Origin: DATKGP01 sp035510775
GTDB taxonomy: Bacteria > Patescibacteriota > UBA1384 > 2-12-FULL-50-11
DNA: 39,638 bases
Direction: 5' to 3'
Assembly: GCA_035510775.1 (NCBI GenBank)
Contig: DATKGP010000008.1
Span: 1-39,638, forward strand
Shown here: positions 5,275-13,838 of the stretch, piece by piece
Numbering within the stretch: the first letter of the stretch is position 1
Layout of the letters: every line of letters begins with the position of its first letter
Position numbers and translations under genes: made by a program
The notes under the pieces: model-generated
Database searches by the model: none
Seen by the model: the letters and a program-made list of their open reading frames with translations, nothing else
What the model was told of the DNA's origin: nothing

Positions 5275-5784
5275 ATGGTCAAGGGAATTCGCAACACCTG
5301 CTTCACGCTAATTGCTGTCGGCCTGACGGCCATTGGCTTGTCCTGGAACCGACCGTCGGTTCAGGGGCTGCAGCCGCTAATTAATCAATCGGTCGTCGCG
5401 GCTGATCACCAAACTACTCTCGACGTCAGCATCCCTTTGACGATTACCTTAGCTCGACCGGTAGTTAAAGTTGGTCAGTACCAGACGGTGACAATCCAAA
5501 CAGTGCCAAACGCTAACCTGGAAATTGACACAATTTATCCTAATAGTAGCCTCAACGATCCGCAGATAATTCGTACCGTCTCCGACGGCAACGGCAAGTA
5601 TTCTTACCAGTACCAGCTAAGCAGTTTGGATTATTTGGGGGTTTTCTCAACAGTGGTCAATGCCGATCTTGGAGGTCGCTCGGCCGCTCAAACGGCCAAG
5701 TTTGTTTTTCAAAAATGGGGGGTTAAAGAAACGCCACCCCTTGACGCTACAAGTGGAGAGTATATCTTTCCTCTTGTACCATGA
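5275..5784 (+). CDS. Exported protein with one Ig-like domain
   Basis: A 169-residue protein with a basic start (MVKGIRN) and a hydrophobic segment at about residues 8-23, a signal peptide or membrane anchor. The rest is beta-rich (TLDVSIPLTITLARPVVKVGQYQTVTIQTVPNA in pieces, then DGNGKYSYQYQL), which fits an immunoglobulin-like extracellular fold. I do not recognise a named family. The ATG at 5275 is preferred over the in-frame 5194 start because the promoter at 5240-5268 ends 6 bases upstream and the signal-like sequence then begins at residue 1. Its TGA overlaps the yvcK ATG (ATGA at 5781-5784), so the two are translationally coupled. Confidence 0.7.
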   Translation: MVKGIRNTCFTLIAVGLTAIGLSWNRPSVQGLQPLINQSVVAADHQTTLDVSIPLTITLARPVVKVGQYQTVTIQTVPNANLEIDTIYPNSSLNDPQIIRTVSDGNGKYSYQYQLSSLDYLGVFSTVVNADLGGRSAAQTAKFVFQKWGVKETPPLDATSGEYIFPLVP

Positions 5785-6731
5785 TTGATAAACCTAAGAT
5801 TGTAATCCTTGGCGGCGGCAGCGGCCTATCGACTTTGCTACGCGGTTTGAAATATTACCCAGTTAGTTTGTCTGGCATCGTGGCCATGGCCGATAACGGT
5901 GCTTCCAGCGGCCGACTGTCACGTGAGCTCGGCGTTCTGCCGCCTGGAGATGTCCGAAAATGTTTGGCGGCTCTGTCTGATGATGAGGAATTGCTGACAA
6001 AATTATTTGAGTACCGTTTTCAGCGCGGCCGAGGAATTAGCGGCCATGCCTTGGGCAATTTGCTACTTTTGGCTCTGACCGACCTGACCGGTTCTTTTGA
6101 AAAGGCTGTTCAGGCCAGCAGCCGGATTTTGGCCATTCGCGGCCAGGTCATACCCTCGACCTTGCAACATGTCAGCATCGTTGCTCATTTGAAAAATGGC
6201 CAGCAAGCCTTGGGCGAAACCGAAATTCCTATTCAAGGCCATCGTTTTGGCATCGAGACGGTGACGATTCTGCCGGACAATGCCCAGGCCAACCCGACGG
6301 CGACCCACTTTATTGAGAACGCCGACTTGCTAATCTTTGGCCCCGGCAGTTTGTTCACTAGCGTCGTACCTAATCTGCTGATTCAAGATATTCGCCGGGC
6401 GGTGGAAAAATCTAGTGCCCAGAAAATTTACGTCTGTAACGTCTCGACCGAACGCGGCGAAACAGAGAAGCTTTCGGTTGAAGATCACGTCAAAGTTGTC
6501 GCCAAGCACCTGGGCCGAGCTAAGCTAGACAAAGTGATTGTCAACAATAAAACCTTGATTCGTTCCAGTAACTCCGGCAAACTTGGTAGCATCTGCAACA
6601 TTACCGACGGCAGGAAGACGGTTCAGGGGGTTTCAGTAGTTTCGGCCGACGTCATCGACCCGGCCCAGCCGCTCTTTCACGACCCGAAGAGGCTGGCCGA
6701 AGTAATTTGGCAGGTTTTCACCAAACCCTAA
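5781..6731 (+). CDS. yvcK: YvcK/CofD-like UDP-sugar-binding protein
   Basis: A 316-residue protein of the YvcK (GlmR/CuvA) branch of the CofD-like fold. It starts KIVILGGGSGLSTLLRGL (residues 6-23), followed by ADNGASSGRL and PPGDVRKCLAAL, then RGISGHALGNLLL and GPGSLFTSV. In other bacteria these proteins bind UDP-sugars and are needed for normal cell wall synthesis and shape on certain carbon sources. This suits the Mre/PBP2 cluster elsewhere in the window. It overlaps the upstream gene by 4 bases, and its stop directly abuts the stop of the minus-strand TPR gene (6732) with no gap and no visible terminator. Confidence 0.92.
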   Translation: MIDKPKIVILGGGSGLSTLLRGLKYYPVSLSGIVAMADNGASSGRLSRELGVLPPGDVRKCLAALSDDEELLTKLFEYRFQRGRGISGHALGNLLLLALTDLTGSFEKAVQASSRILAIRGQVIPSTLQHVSIVAHLKNGQQALGETEIPIQGHRFGIETVTILPDNAQANPTATHFIENADLLIFGPGSLFTSVVPNLLIQDIRRAVEKSSAQKIYVCNVSTERGETEKLSVEDHVKVVAKHLGRAKLDKVIVNNKTLIRSSNSGKLGSICNITDGRKTVQGVSVVSADVIDPAQPLFHDPKRLAEVIWQVFTKP

Positions 6732-7583
6732 TCACTTGCGAACTTCTAAAATTTCGCCAGTTTGGGAATTGATAGACAGAGGGATATTTATTGGGTCGTC
6801 AGGAATCCCAATGATGACGTTTTTCGTAACCAGCTCGTTTAGCGTGCTCGGGTAGCGACCGAAGCGGTCGTGGAAAGTTTTAGTGGCGTCTTGCAGGAAG
6901 AAAATTATCTGCAAATGAGTCAGATATTTCCCGGCCCGGTCTTTAATGAAAGAGTCGGTGGTGGTGCTGTAGACCGTCTGGAAAATTTGGTAGGCGATCT
7001 GACGTTGGTCGGACGAGTTGTAGTAAATGGCGGCGAAGTATTTGGTGTTGGCCGGGGCGCCGGGTTTAGAGGCGGCTAAATCAAAAAGGTGGGCGGCGGC
7101 ATTGTAGTCTTTCTTATAAATGTGGTAGACCAAGCCGGTGTAGTAGGGCATCTCCCATGAGTCGGGCAGGTTTTGCATGCCTTTGTTGCCCAGGGAAATC
7201 GCCTGGTCGGCATAGCCCTCGCCCGGCAGAATTATCAGGCCGGTTTGATAGGCCTCAAGAAATTTTGGTGACAAATCGGTGATGGTGTTAAACATCTCCG
7301 GAAGCTTGCGGTACTGGCCGTTTGGGTCGCCGCCGCCGTAGTACTGAATCATCTGTAGCCAATACCAATCGGCCAAGGCCTCGTTCATCCCAAAAGACAT
7401 ATTCTTGGCCACCGAACCGCCTAAAGGCTGTGGCTCGATATATATATTGTAGGTGGTGTTAATCATCGGCGGGCTAAACCGTAGCCAGCTATCGAAAGTC
7501 AGCTGGGCGTAGTAGCTAAAGCCTAGGGTTATAACGACCCAAAGAATTGTTAACCTCTGAAAGGTAGCGGTTTTAGAATTCAT
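6732..7583 (-). CDS. Membrane-anchored TPR-like protein of the ABC operon
   Basis: A 283-residue protein with one N-terminal membrane segment (about residues 9-24) and then helical repeats of TPR character (SPKFLEAYQTGLIILPGEGY, MPYYTGLVYHIYKKDYNAA). The C-terminal tail, FGRYPSTLNELVTKNVI then IPDDP, resembles the end of type II pseudopilin-like proteins. I chose the ATG at 7583 over an upstream in-frame start because it overlaps the end of the permease gene by 11 bases, as expected for a coupled third gene of the operon. The function is unknown; it may be an extracytoplasmic partner of the ABC system. Confidence 0.65.
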   Translation of the reverse strand: MNSKTATFQRLTILWVVITLGFSYYAQLTFDSWLRFSPPMINTTYNIYIEPQPLGGSVAKNMSFGMNEALADWYWLQMIQYYGGGDPNGQYRKLPEMFNTITDLSPKFLEAYQTGLIILPGEGYADQAISLGNKGMQNLPDSWEMPYYTGLVYHIYKKDYNAAAHLFDLAASKPGAPANTKYFAAIYYNSSDQRQIAYQIFQTVYSTTTDSFIKDRAGKYLTHLQIIFFLQDATKTFHDRFGRYPSTLNELVTKNVIIGIPDDPINIPLSINSQTGEILEVRK

Positions 7584-8346
7584 CACGGCGGAAAATCGCC
7601 AGGCCGAGCAGTAGCAGGAAAGTGGTGTAGGCGACAAAATATAACAGCACGGCTAGAACCTGGGTGGCGCTGGGATGAAAGTTGTAGACGACCTCGTTAC
7701 GCAAGTTAAACTTCTCCAAATTCGGGAAGATGTAGTAGACAAACTCCAGCGGTGCCTTAATTACTAGCCGAGATTTTTGGGCGACCGACCAGACCGTCGA
7801 GCTGGAGTGGCCGATTAGAACCAGGCAGAAAGTGTAGATGGCGCTGGCAATTGGCGAGGTGAAGCTGCTAAACATCAGCCCAGCGGCAATTAGTAGCCAA
7901 GCCTCTAGGATAATAAACAGCACCGCCCAGAGAGCCGAGACGTTCAACCCATGAGTTTTAACGGCGATTAAAATTAGGAAAATCATTCCCATCATGATGG
8001 CGCTGATGGCCACTGTCAGAGCCAGGCCGAAGAATTTGCCCAGATAAAACGCCTCGCGGGAGACCGGTTTGGAAAGAGCCATATAAATAGTTTTCCGTTC
8101 GACCTCGCGCCAGACTAGCTGGGTGCCGATGAAAATTGTAATAATTAACAAAAATACCAACGTGGCTGTTAGGCCGAAGCTTTCGATAACCCGAACATCC
8201 TGGCCGAGCGAGACCGAACCGGCCAGAAGAGAGCCGGCGATAACCAACACGGCAAAGGCGATTAGCGAATAAAGCAGCTTGTCGCGGATGGTTTCGCGGG
8301 TGGTGTTGTAGGCAATGGCTCGGATTTTTTCGAACGTGGCTTTCAT
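7573..8346 (-). CDS. ABC-2 type transporter permease (NosY-like)
   Basis: A 257-residue integral membrane protein with about six hydrophobic segments (starting near residues 22, 56, 109, 141, 166 and 230). The cytosolic stretch WREVERKTIYMALSKPVSR followed by FYLGKFFGL is typical of the ABC-2 permease family related to NosY. It would form the membrane pore for the ATPase encoded just upstream, whose stop overlaps this start (ATGA at 8343-8346). The substrate is unknown. Confidence 0.85.
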   Translation of the reverse strand: MKATFEKIRAIAYNTTRETIRDKLLYSLIAFAVLVIAGSLLAGSVSLGQDVRVIESFGLTATLVFLLIITIFIGTQLVWREVERKTIYMALSKPVSREAFYLGKFFGLALTVAISAIMMGMIFLILIAVKTHGLNVSALWAVLFIILEAWLLIAAGLMFSSFTSPIASAIYTFCLVLIGHSSSTVWSVAQKSRLVIKAPLEFVYYIFPNLEKFNLRNEVVYNFHPSATQVLAVLLYFVAYTTFLLLLGLAIFRRDEF

Positions 8347-9056
8347 TTAGTTCTCACTTTCTCTACAAAAACTTCTTCCAAGGTCTGCCCGGGTTTTTTA
8401 ACGAGATTTTTCGGCGAATCGATGGTCAGAATCTTGCCCTGATGGAGAATGGCCACCCGGTCGCACAGCTCTTCAACGTCGGCCAAAATGTGCGAGCTGA
8501 AGAAGACTGTCTTGCCTTGCTTTTTTAACCCCAGAATTAATTTCTTAAAATCTAGTCGGCCAATTGGGTCAAGGCCGTCGAGCGGCTCGTCCAGGATTAG
8601 AAGCTCGGGGTCGTTGACCAAAGCGACGGCAAAAGCCAGCCGCTGATGCATACCCTTGGAAAACTTCCTGGCCGGCAGATTTTTACTTTCGCCCAGGCCG
8701 ACTTGGTTGAGCAGACGATCAGCTTTGGCTTTGAGGGTAGTTTTTTCTAGACCAAAAAGCTCACCGGCAAATTCGACAACCTCGTAGGCTTTGAGGTGCT
8801 GATAAAATTGTGGCTGCTCCGGCATAAAGCCAATCATTTGTTTGGCAGCCATATCGGTGTGGTCGAACTTGCCAATTTTAATTTTTCCAGTGTCGGGAAA
8901 AAGCAAGTCGGCAATCATTTTGACAGTAGTAGTTTTGCCGGCGCCGTTAAGGCCTAAAAAACCGAAGACCTCGCCGGTATTAACTTTTAGGCTCAAGTTG
9001 TCGACAACCGGCTTGGGATCGACAAAACTTTTGGAGATATTTTTTAGCTCCAGCAT
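8343..9056 (-). CDS. ABC-2 transporter ATP-binding protein
   Basis: A 237-residue ABC ATPase with Walker A GLNGAGKTT (35-43), signature FSKGMHQRL (133-141), Walker B LLILDEP (153-159), D-loop GLDPIG and H-loop His190. It resembles ATPases of ABC-2 exporters such as NosF. It is the first gene of the operon ATPase - permease - TPR protein. The minus-strand promoter TTGCTC-17-TAAATT (9066-9094) ends 9 bases before the ATG and overlaps the promoter and first codons of miaA on the other strand. Confidence 0.92.
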   Translation of the reverse strand: MLELKNISKSFVDPKPVVDNLSLKVNTGEVFGFLGLNGAGKTTTVKMIADLLFPDTGKIKIGKFDHTDMAAKQMIGFMPEQPQFYQHLKAYEVVEFAGELFGLEKTTLKAKADRLLNQVGLGESKNLPARKFSKGMHQRLAFAVALVNDPELLILDEPLDGLDPIGRLDFKKLILGLKKQGKTVFFSSHILADVEELCDRVAILHQGKILTIDSPKNLVKKPGQTLEEVFVEKVRTK

Positions 9057-9065
9057 TACTAATGC

Positions 9066-9094
9066 AATTTAGGTTAAAATTGAGCAATGAGCAA
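9066..9094. promoter_or_regulatory. Overlapping divergent promoters of the ABC operon and miaA
   Basis: Minus strand: TTGCTC (9089-9094), 17-base spacer, TAAATT (9066-9071). Plus strand: TAAAAT (9075-9080), ending 6 bases before the miaA ATG. The two cannot be occupied at once. Confidence 0.5.
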
Positions 9095-9974
9095 GCCTTG
9101 TTTAATTGCCGTAGTTGGGCCGACCGGCTCTGGTAAAACGACTGTCGGTCGGCAGCTAGCCGAAAAATTTGACGGAATTATTATCTCGGCCGACTCCAGG
9201 CAAGTTTACGCAGGTCTAGACGTTGGCACCAACAAGGAAGGTCGATCGGGTCAGTGGCATAACTTGCCGGCGCGATACATCGACGAAATTCCCCAGCTCC
9301 TAATCGACGTTGCCAGACCCGGCCAACGATTTACTCTGGCCAATTGGCTGGATTTGACCAAACAAGCGCTGGAAATAATTTATGCTCAAGACAAGCTGCC
9401 GATTATTGTCGGTGGGACTGGTCTGTACGTGACGGCTCTAGTTGAAAACTGGCAACCACCGGCCGATAACCCAAAGTTACGTCAGAAGCTAGAAGAACTG
9501 TCGCTGGAAGAGTTGGACAAATTGGCCGGAAACTTGCCGGTTAACGATTCCGATCGGCTGAATCGCCGAAGGCTAGTAAGAATTGTCGAGCGTGGCGGCC
9601 AAAGTCCGATTAAAATCGACCCGCCCTATCAGGCTTTGGTGTTGGAATTAACCAAAAGTCGTGACGAACTCTACCGCCGCGCCGAAACTCGCTACCAAGA
9701 CAACTGGCCGCTGCTACTAGAGGAAGTTCGTCATTTGATGAAACAGGGCGTTTCGGCCGACTGGCTCCATGATTTGGGTTTGGATTATCGAGTAGCCATG
9801 GATTTTTTGAACGGGACGTTAACTAAAGACGAGGCGATGGTTGCTTACGCCTCGACGGTTCATGCCTATATCCGCCGTCAACAAACCTGGTGGCGGCACC
9901 ACGGAAAAGTAATCCGCGTTGAAAATTTTGCTGACGCCGACGCAGAAACGACTAGATTTTTAACCGAAAGCTAA
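9087..9974 (+). CDS. miaA: tRNA dimethylallyltransferase
   Basis: A 295-residue enzyme that adds a dimethylallyl group to the N6 of A37 in tRNAs reading codons that begin with U. It has the P-loop GPTGSGKTT (11-19), the conserved DSRQVYAGLDVGTNK (36-50), VGGTGLYV, and the C-terminal region ending TVHAYIRRQQTWWRHH. Its length is close to the family norm. The -10 TAAAAT (9075-9080) ends 6 bases before the ATG and there is no ribosome binding site, so the transcript is expected to be leaderless. In the window, tRNA-Cys and the two tRNA-Leu genes match or border its usual substrates. Confidence 0.95.
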   Translation: MSKPCLIAVVGPTGSGKTTVGRQLAEKFDGIIISADSRQVYAGLDVGTNKEGRSGQWHNLPARYIDEIPQLLIDVARPGQRFTLANWLDLTKQALEIIYAQDKLPIIVGGTGLYVTALVENWQPPADNPKLRQKLEELSLEELDKLAGNLPVNDSDRLNRRRLVRIVERGGQSPIKIDPPYQALVLELTKSRDELYRRAETRYQDNWPLLLEEVRHLMKQGVSADWLHDLGLDYRVAMDFLNGTLTKDEAMVAYASTVHAYIRRQQTWWRHHGKVIRVENFADADAETTRFLTES

Positions 9975-10079
9975 GCTAAAAACAAAAGACAAAAAACCAA
10001 AATGTCCTGATTTTGTCGTCGGGAGCTTTTCAATCGAGCTGGAATCGGGTAACAATGATATTAATGGAGGAGGGGAAAA

Positions 10080-10733
10080 GTGAAGTGTCCGTTATGTGAA
10101 GGCGACTTCGAGCCGCTTGATTTGCGAGCCGATGGACAGGGGTTTGTCCGAACCGACCGCTGTTCGCAATGTGGCGGCTGGTGGTTTCCCCGCGAGCTGC
10201 CAGATAGTCTGCATTACGCGGTGGTAAACAAGTACGAATCGCCGCAGCCCAGCTACTCTCTGAAAGCTTTTGACTTGCTTTGCCCGAGCGACCAGACCTT
10301 GCTTCAGCAGTCGGATTATCAGATCGCTCCCAACGGTGCTAGATTCTGGCAGTGTCCGGAATGCGACGGAACGTTTTTTCCCAAAGGCCAGCTGTCTTTG
10401 TATGCTCAATGGAAGGAAGAAAACCTTAGGCCGGTCAAACACGGCTCGGGCTACACGCAAATTCGGGCGGCCAGTACCGTCTCGCTGGCGTTAGTTTTGT
10501 TTGTGGCCATTTTGGCTTCAGTTAACCGAACCGGCCTATCGCTCTCGGCGGCTGAAACCCAGACCCTGCCGACGACCGGGCCGAACATTTTCACCCTGAT
10601 ATTGTTGAGCTTGACTTACCTAGCCGGAACGGTTTTGGCGGTTTTGAGCAGAAAACTACCGGTAATTATTATCGGCTGGCTGGTGATTGTTATCTGTCTG
10701 TTTGGTTTTGCGGTGATTGTCTTTGGACCCTAA
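10080..10733 (+). CDS. Zinc-ribbon (zf-TFIIB-like) membrane protein, GTG start
   Basis: A 217-residue protein. The N-terminal half has two zinc-ribbon-like modules: C3/C6 with C28/C31 (CSQCGGWWFP), and C68 with C92/C95 (CPECDGTFFP). This pattern with a following Trp/Phe is that of the zf-TFIIB family. The C-terminal half has three membrane segments at about 131-148, 169-189 and 193-215. The start is GTG at 10080, 6-7 bases after GGAGGAGG (10065-10072), one of the strongest ribosome binding sites in the window. The role is unknown; a membrane-tethered metal or nucleic-acid-binding module is a guess from architecture. Confidence 0.75.
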   Translation: MKCPLCEGDFEPLDLRADGQGFVRTDRCSQCGGWWFPRELPDSLHYAVVNKYESPQPSYSLKAFDLLCPSDQTLLQQSDYQIAPNGARFWQCPECDGTFFPKGQLSLYAQWKEENLRPVKHGSGYTQIRAASTVSLALVLFVAILASVNRTGLSLSAAETQTLPTTGPNIFTLILLSLTYLAGTVLAVLSRKLPVIIIGWLVIVICLFGFAVIVFGP

Positions 10734-10860
10734 CCATCGCCAGCGATGGAAACTCTAAGCTCTAAATCCGAAATTCTAAATATACGGAATTGCTTATGCA
10801 CTTAATTTTGGGATTCAGGGTTTCGTGCTTAGGATTTCCGAATTTCGGAGAAATTCGGTG
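10734..10860. repeat. Repeat-rich spacer before the ComM-like gene
   Basis: A small hairpin CCATCG-CCAG-CGATGG (about 10735-10750) is followed by CTAAGCTCTAAATCCG-type iterated text and, at 10838-10858, by a perfect hairpin CCGAATTTC-GGA-GAAATTCGG that ends two bases before the ATG at 10861. No gene fits here. Confidence 0.5.
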
Positions 10861-12366
10861 ATGCCTCTAGCCAAACTTTTAAGCGCTTCGGTCGAAGGAG
10901 TCGAAGGTCGGTTGGTTGAAGTTGAGGTTGATGTCGCCAAAGGCCTGCCGGCCTTTTTGCTGGTTGGCCTGGCCGACAAGGCGGTTGACGAGTCGCGCGA
11001 ACGAGTCCGTTCGGCTTTGAAACACTGCGGTTTTCAGTTCCCCTTGTCGCGGATTACCGTCCATCTGGCTCCGTCAGAAGTCAAAAAAACCGGCGTCCAT
11101 TTCGATTTGGCGATTGCCTTGGGGATATTAATAGCCGATGACCAGCTTCAACTGGCTCAACCACTCGACGAAATCCTCTGGCTGGGCGGCCTAACTCTGG
11201 ACGGCCGTCTCCAAGCGATTCACGGCGCCCTAATTATGGTCGAGATGGCCAAAAAGCTGGGCTTGAAAAAAGTCATCCTGCCCAAGGCCAACTACCACGA
11301 AGCCAGCCTGATAAAAGGCATCGAATTGGTGCCGCTGGAGAATTTCAACCAAGTCATTGGATATTTACGCGGGGAGGAGAGCCCAGAATATCCGAAAAAC
11401 GATAAAATGACGGCTGCCGAGGCAGACGACTCTTGGCTACAGATTCGTGGCCAAGCCAAGGCCAAACGGGCGGCTATCATCGCTGCCAGTGGAAACCATA
11501 ATTTACTTCTCCAGGGTCCGCCTGGCGCCGGCAAAACTTTACTAGCCCGAGCCATTCGTTCGCTCCTGCCGCCTCTAGAGGGCGAAGAGCTCATCGAGGT
11601 TGTCAAATTGCAAAGTTTGGGCGACCAGCTCAAACCGCACCAGCCAGTCGATTCGATTACCCGGCCGTTTCGCAGCCCGCATCACACCGCCAGCGAGGCC
11701 TCGGTTATCGGCGGTGGCACCAATCCTCGACCCGGGGAGATTTCTTTGGCTCATCGGGGAGTCTTGTTTTTGGACGAACTGCCAGAATTTAGCCGGTCGG
11801 TCATCGAGTCGCTTCGTCAGCCTTTAGAGGAGGGAGTGGTTAATGTTTCGAGAGTCGCCCAGAGCGTCACCTACCCGGCCAAGTTTTTGTTAGTGGCGAC
11901 CATGAATCCCTGTCCGTGCGGCTGGCATGGCTCAACGCAACGAGAGTGTATTTGCAGCGCCCACCAAATTGACCAATACCAGAAGAAAATCAGCGGGCCG
12001 ATTTTGGATAGGATCGACTTGAACGTCACCGTGCCGGCGGTACCGCTCAAAGACTTAGAGTTGCCGGAGCAGGATCCGGCAGAGTTGCAAGAAACTCGCC
12101 ATCAGATTAAGGCTCTTCGTGCCCTACAGCTGAAACGCAACGGTCGAGTTTTGAACTCGGAGCTGGGCATCCGCCAGATTAAAAAACTTTGCCAACTCAA
12201 CGACGATAGTCGAGATCTGCTCGAGCAGGCCAGCCGGCAGTTCGTGATTAGCGCCCGAGGCTATCATAAGTTATTAAAAATCGCTCGGACAATCGCCGAT
12301 TTGAATAACCACGCCAACATCGAGACAGCCGATTTGGCCGAGGCGATTCAGTATCGTTTTTCATAA
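10861..12366 (+). CDS. comM: ComM/YifB-type Mg-chelatase-like AAA ATPase
   Basis: A 501-residue protein with the N-terminal ChlI-fold (VEVDVAKGLPAFLLVGL and GVHFDLAIALGIL), a Walker A QGPPGAGKTLLARAI near residue 217, FRSPHHTASEASVIGGG, Walker B VLFLDELPEF, the zinc-like stretch NPCPCGWHG, and a C-terminal helical lid (SARGYHKLLKIARTIADL). ComM is a hexameric helicase-like enzyme that promotes branch migration during natural transformation, consistent with the neighbouring pilus genes. I chose the ATG at 10861 because the family begins at this point (MPLAKLLSASVEG). A 9-bp hairpin covers the bases directly before the start and may influence initiation. Confidence 0.92.
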   Translation: MPLAKLLSASVEGVEGRLVEVEVDVAKGLPAFLLVGLADKAVDESRERVRSALKHCGFQFPLSRITVHLAPSEVKKTGVHFDLAIALGILIADDQLQLAQPLDEILWLGGLTLDGRLQAIHGALIMVEMAKKLGLKKVILPKANYHEASLIKGIELVPLENFNQVIGYLRGEESPEYPKNDKMTAAEADDSWLQIRGQAKAKRAAIIAASGNHNLLLQGPPGAGKTLLARAIRSLLPPLEGEELIEVVKLQSLGDQLKPHQPVDSITRPFRSPHHTASEASVIGGGTNPRPGEISLAHRGVLFLDELPEFSRSVIESLRQPLEEGVVNVSRVAQSVTYPAKFLLVATMNPCPCGWHGSTQRECICSAHQIDQYQKKISGPILDRIDLNVTVPAVPLKDLELPEQDPAELQETRHQIKALRALQLKRNGRVLNSELGIRQIKKLCQLNDDSRDLLEQASRQFVISARGYHKLLKIARTIADLNNHANIETADLAEAIQYRFS

Positions 12367-12411
12367 CCTGCCGGCGAAAGCCAGGAAGTTTTACGAAAGT
12401 TGGTTTGTTGT

Positions 12412-12417
12412 TATGAT
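12412..12417 (+). promoter_or_regulatory. Putative -10 of the pseudopilin operon
   Basis: TATGAT ends 5 bases before the TTG at 12423, with TTTTAC (12389-12394) 17 bases upstream as a weak -35. Confidence 0.4.
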
Positions 12418-12422
12418 GAAAC

Positions 12423-13838
12423 TTGGAGGGGAAAATCAGTCAAGCTCGCGGTAAAAAAGGTTTTACTTTACTTCGCAGAAGAGGGTTTACCCTCATTGAG
12501 GTTTTAATCGACGCCTTCATTCTGACGGCGATTTTTGGGGTCCTGACCGGGACTTTTATTATCACCGTTCGGTCGGTTGGGGCCGGCAAAACCCGAGTCG
12601 CTGCCAGCGCGCTAGCCAATGAGCAGATGGAAAAACTCCGCAATATGTCCTACGACCAGTTGGCTACCCAACACGGCACCATCTTGCCACAGGGAACTAT
12701 TCCCGATACTCAAACCGTCACCCGGAGCGGCAACGGTTTTACTCTGACGACTACTGTTATCTACGTAGACGACCCCTTCGACGGCTGTGCCATTCCCGAT
12801 GGGATTAACACCTACCTTTGTACTGATGGCGGAACCTCCTCTACCCAAGATCCCATCCCGGTTGATTACAAACGTATTACGGTCGAGGTTCAACAGACTG
12901 GCAGTAGTATTACGCTTGCCCAGCTGACCAGTAATGCCGCCGCCAAGGCGGCCGAGACCGCCAGCAATACCGGAATGCTGCTGGTGGTTATCAACGACGC
13001 CCTAGGCAATCCGGTGGCCGACGCCCAGGTGGTCATTACCGATACTTCCACCGGAGTTAGTATTACCGCCACGACCAATTCTTTTGGGCAGGTCTTTATT
13101 GCCAACGTTCCGCCAGATTCTCATAACGGCTATCATATCGTCGCCACCAAACCAGGCTTTTCCAGCGATTTTACCACCCCCAGAACTCCTCAAAACCCCA
13201 ACCAATATCAACCGGATGTCAGCGTCAATGTTCAGCAGATTACCACCCAATTTTTGTCGATTGATAAGCTGGCCAACATGAACGTGACGGTGCTGAACGA
13301 AAGCGGCGTGCCAGTTGTCGGGGCAACGATTACCGCCACTAGCTCAAAAATTACTCAAATAAATCCGGAAACCCCGAAAAATGTCTATAACGTCGCTACC
13401 TCCGCCGCCGGCATCGCCAGCTTTACCAATATTGAGTGGGACGGCTACACCCTGACGATTAACGGCAGCTATACAGTGCTAGTGAGCGCGCCATATCAGC
13501 CGGTGACGGTTAATCCGAATACCACTCTGGAGGCGGCTTTAACAGTAAATAACCAAAGCGGCTGGCCGTACATAACCGATGTCAATCCAGATGCCGCGAT
13601 AACTAATACAACTGTCACAATCACTATTAACGGCGATAATTTTGATAGTGATACCACGGTCTATCTCCAGCAAGATGGCTTTCCAAACGTCACGCCAGTC
13701 TCCGTTAACCCCAAAGCGAATAAAAAATCTGTTGACGTCCAGTTAAATTTAACCGGCGTCGCACCCGGCAGCTGGGACATTGTTGTCACTACCAGCGGTC
13801 ATACAATTACCCAAACGGATGGGCTGACAATCTCATGA
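12423..13838 (+). CDS. Pseudopilin/adhesin with Ig-like and IPT domains, TTG start
   Basis: A 471-residue type IV pilin-like protein. After a basic leader comes GFTLLRRRGFTLIEV, in which the prepilin-peptidase motif GFTL appears twice; the second, GFTLIEV, with the Glu at position 5 and the hydrophobic helix behind it, is the likely cleavage site. A minor-pilin head follows (to about residue 160), then two carboxypeptidase-regulatory-like Ig repeats (about 187-270 and 285-385), and an IPT/TIG-like module (about 392-471). It probably sits at or near the pilus tip and contacts surfaces. No ATG exists in frame; a TGA six bases before limits the frame, leaving TTG 12423. Its stop overlaps the next start (ATGA). 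Confidence 0.8.
   Translation: MEGKISQARGKKGFTLLRRRGFTLIEVLIDAFILTAIFGVLTGTFIITVRSVGAGKTRVAASALANEQMEKLRNMSYDQLATQHGTILPQGTIPDTQTVTRSGNGFTLTTTVIYVDDPFDGCAIPDGINTYLCTDGGTSSTQDPIPVDYKRITVEVQQTGSSITLAQLTSNAAAKAAETASNTGMLLVVINDALGNPVADAQVVITDTSTGVSITATTNSFGQVFIANVPPDSHNGYHIVATKPGFSSDFTTPRTPQNPNQYQPDVSVNVQQITTQFLSIDKLANMNVTVLNESGVPVVGATITATSSKITQINPETPKNVYNVATSAAGIASFTNIEWDGYTLTINGSYTVLVSAPYQPVTVNPNTTLEAALTVNNQSGWPYITDVNPDAAITNTTVTITINGDNFDSDTTVYLQQDGFPNVTPVSVNPKANKKSVDVQLNLTGVAPGSWDIVVTTSGHTITQTDGLTIS

Noticed and set aside
9975..10079. A-rich tract after miaA as a terminator
   Set aside because: It lacks a stem; it is better described as low-complexity spacer similar to the tracts near 19985-20020 and 25050-25080.
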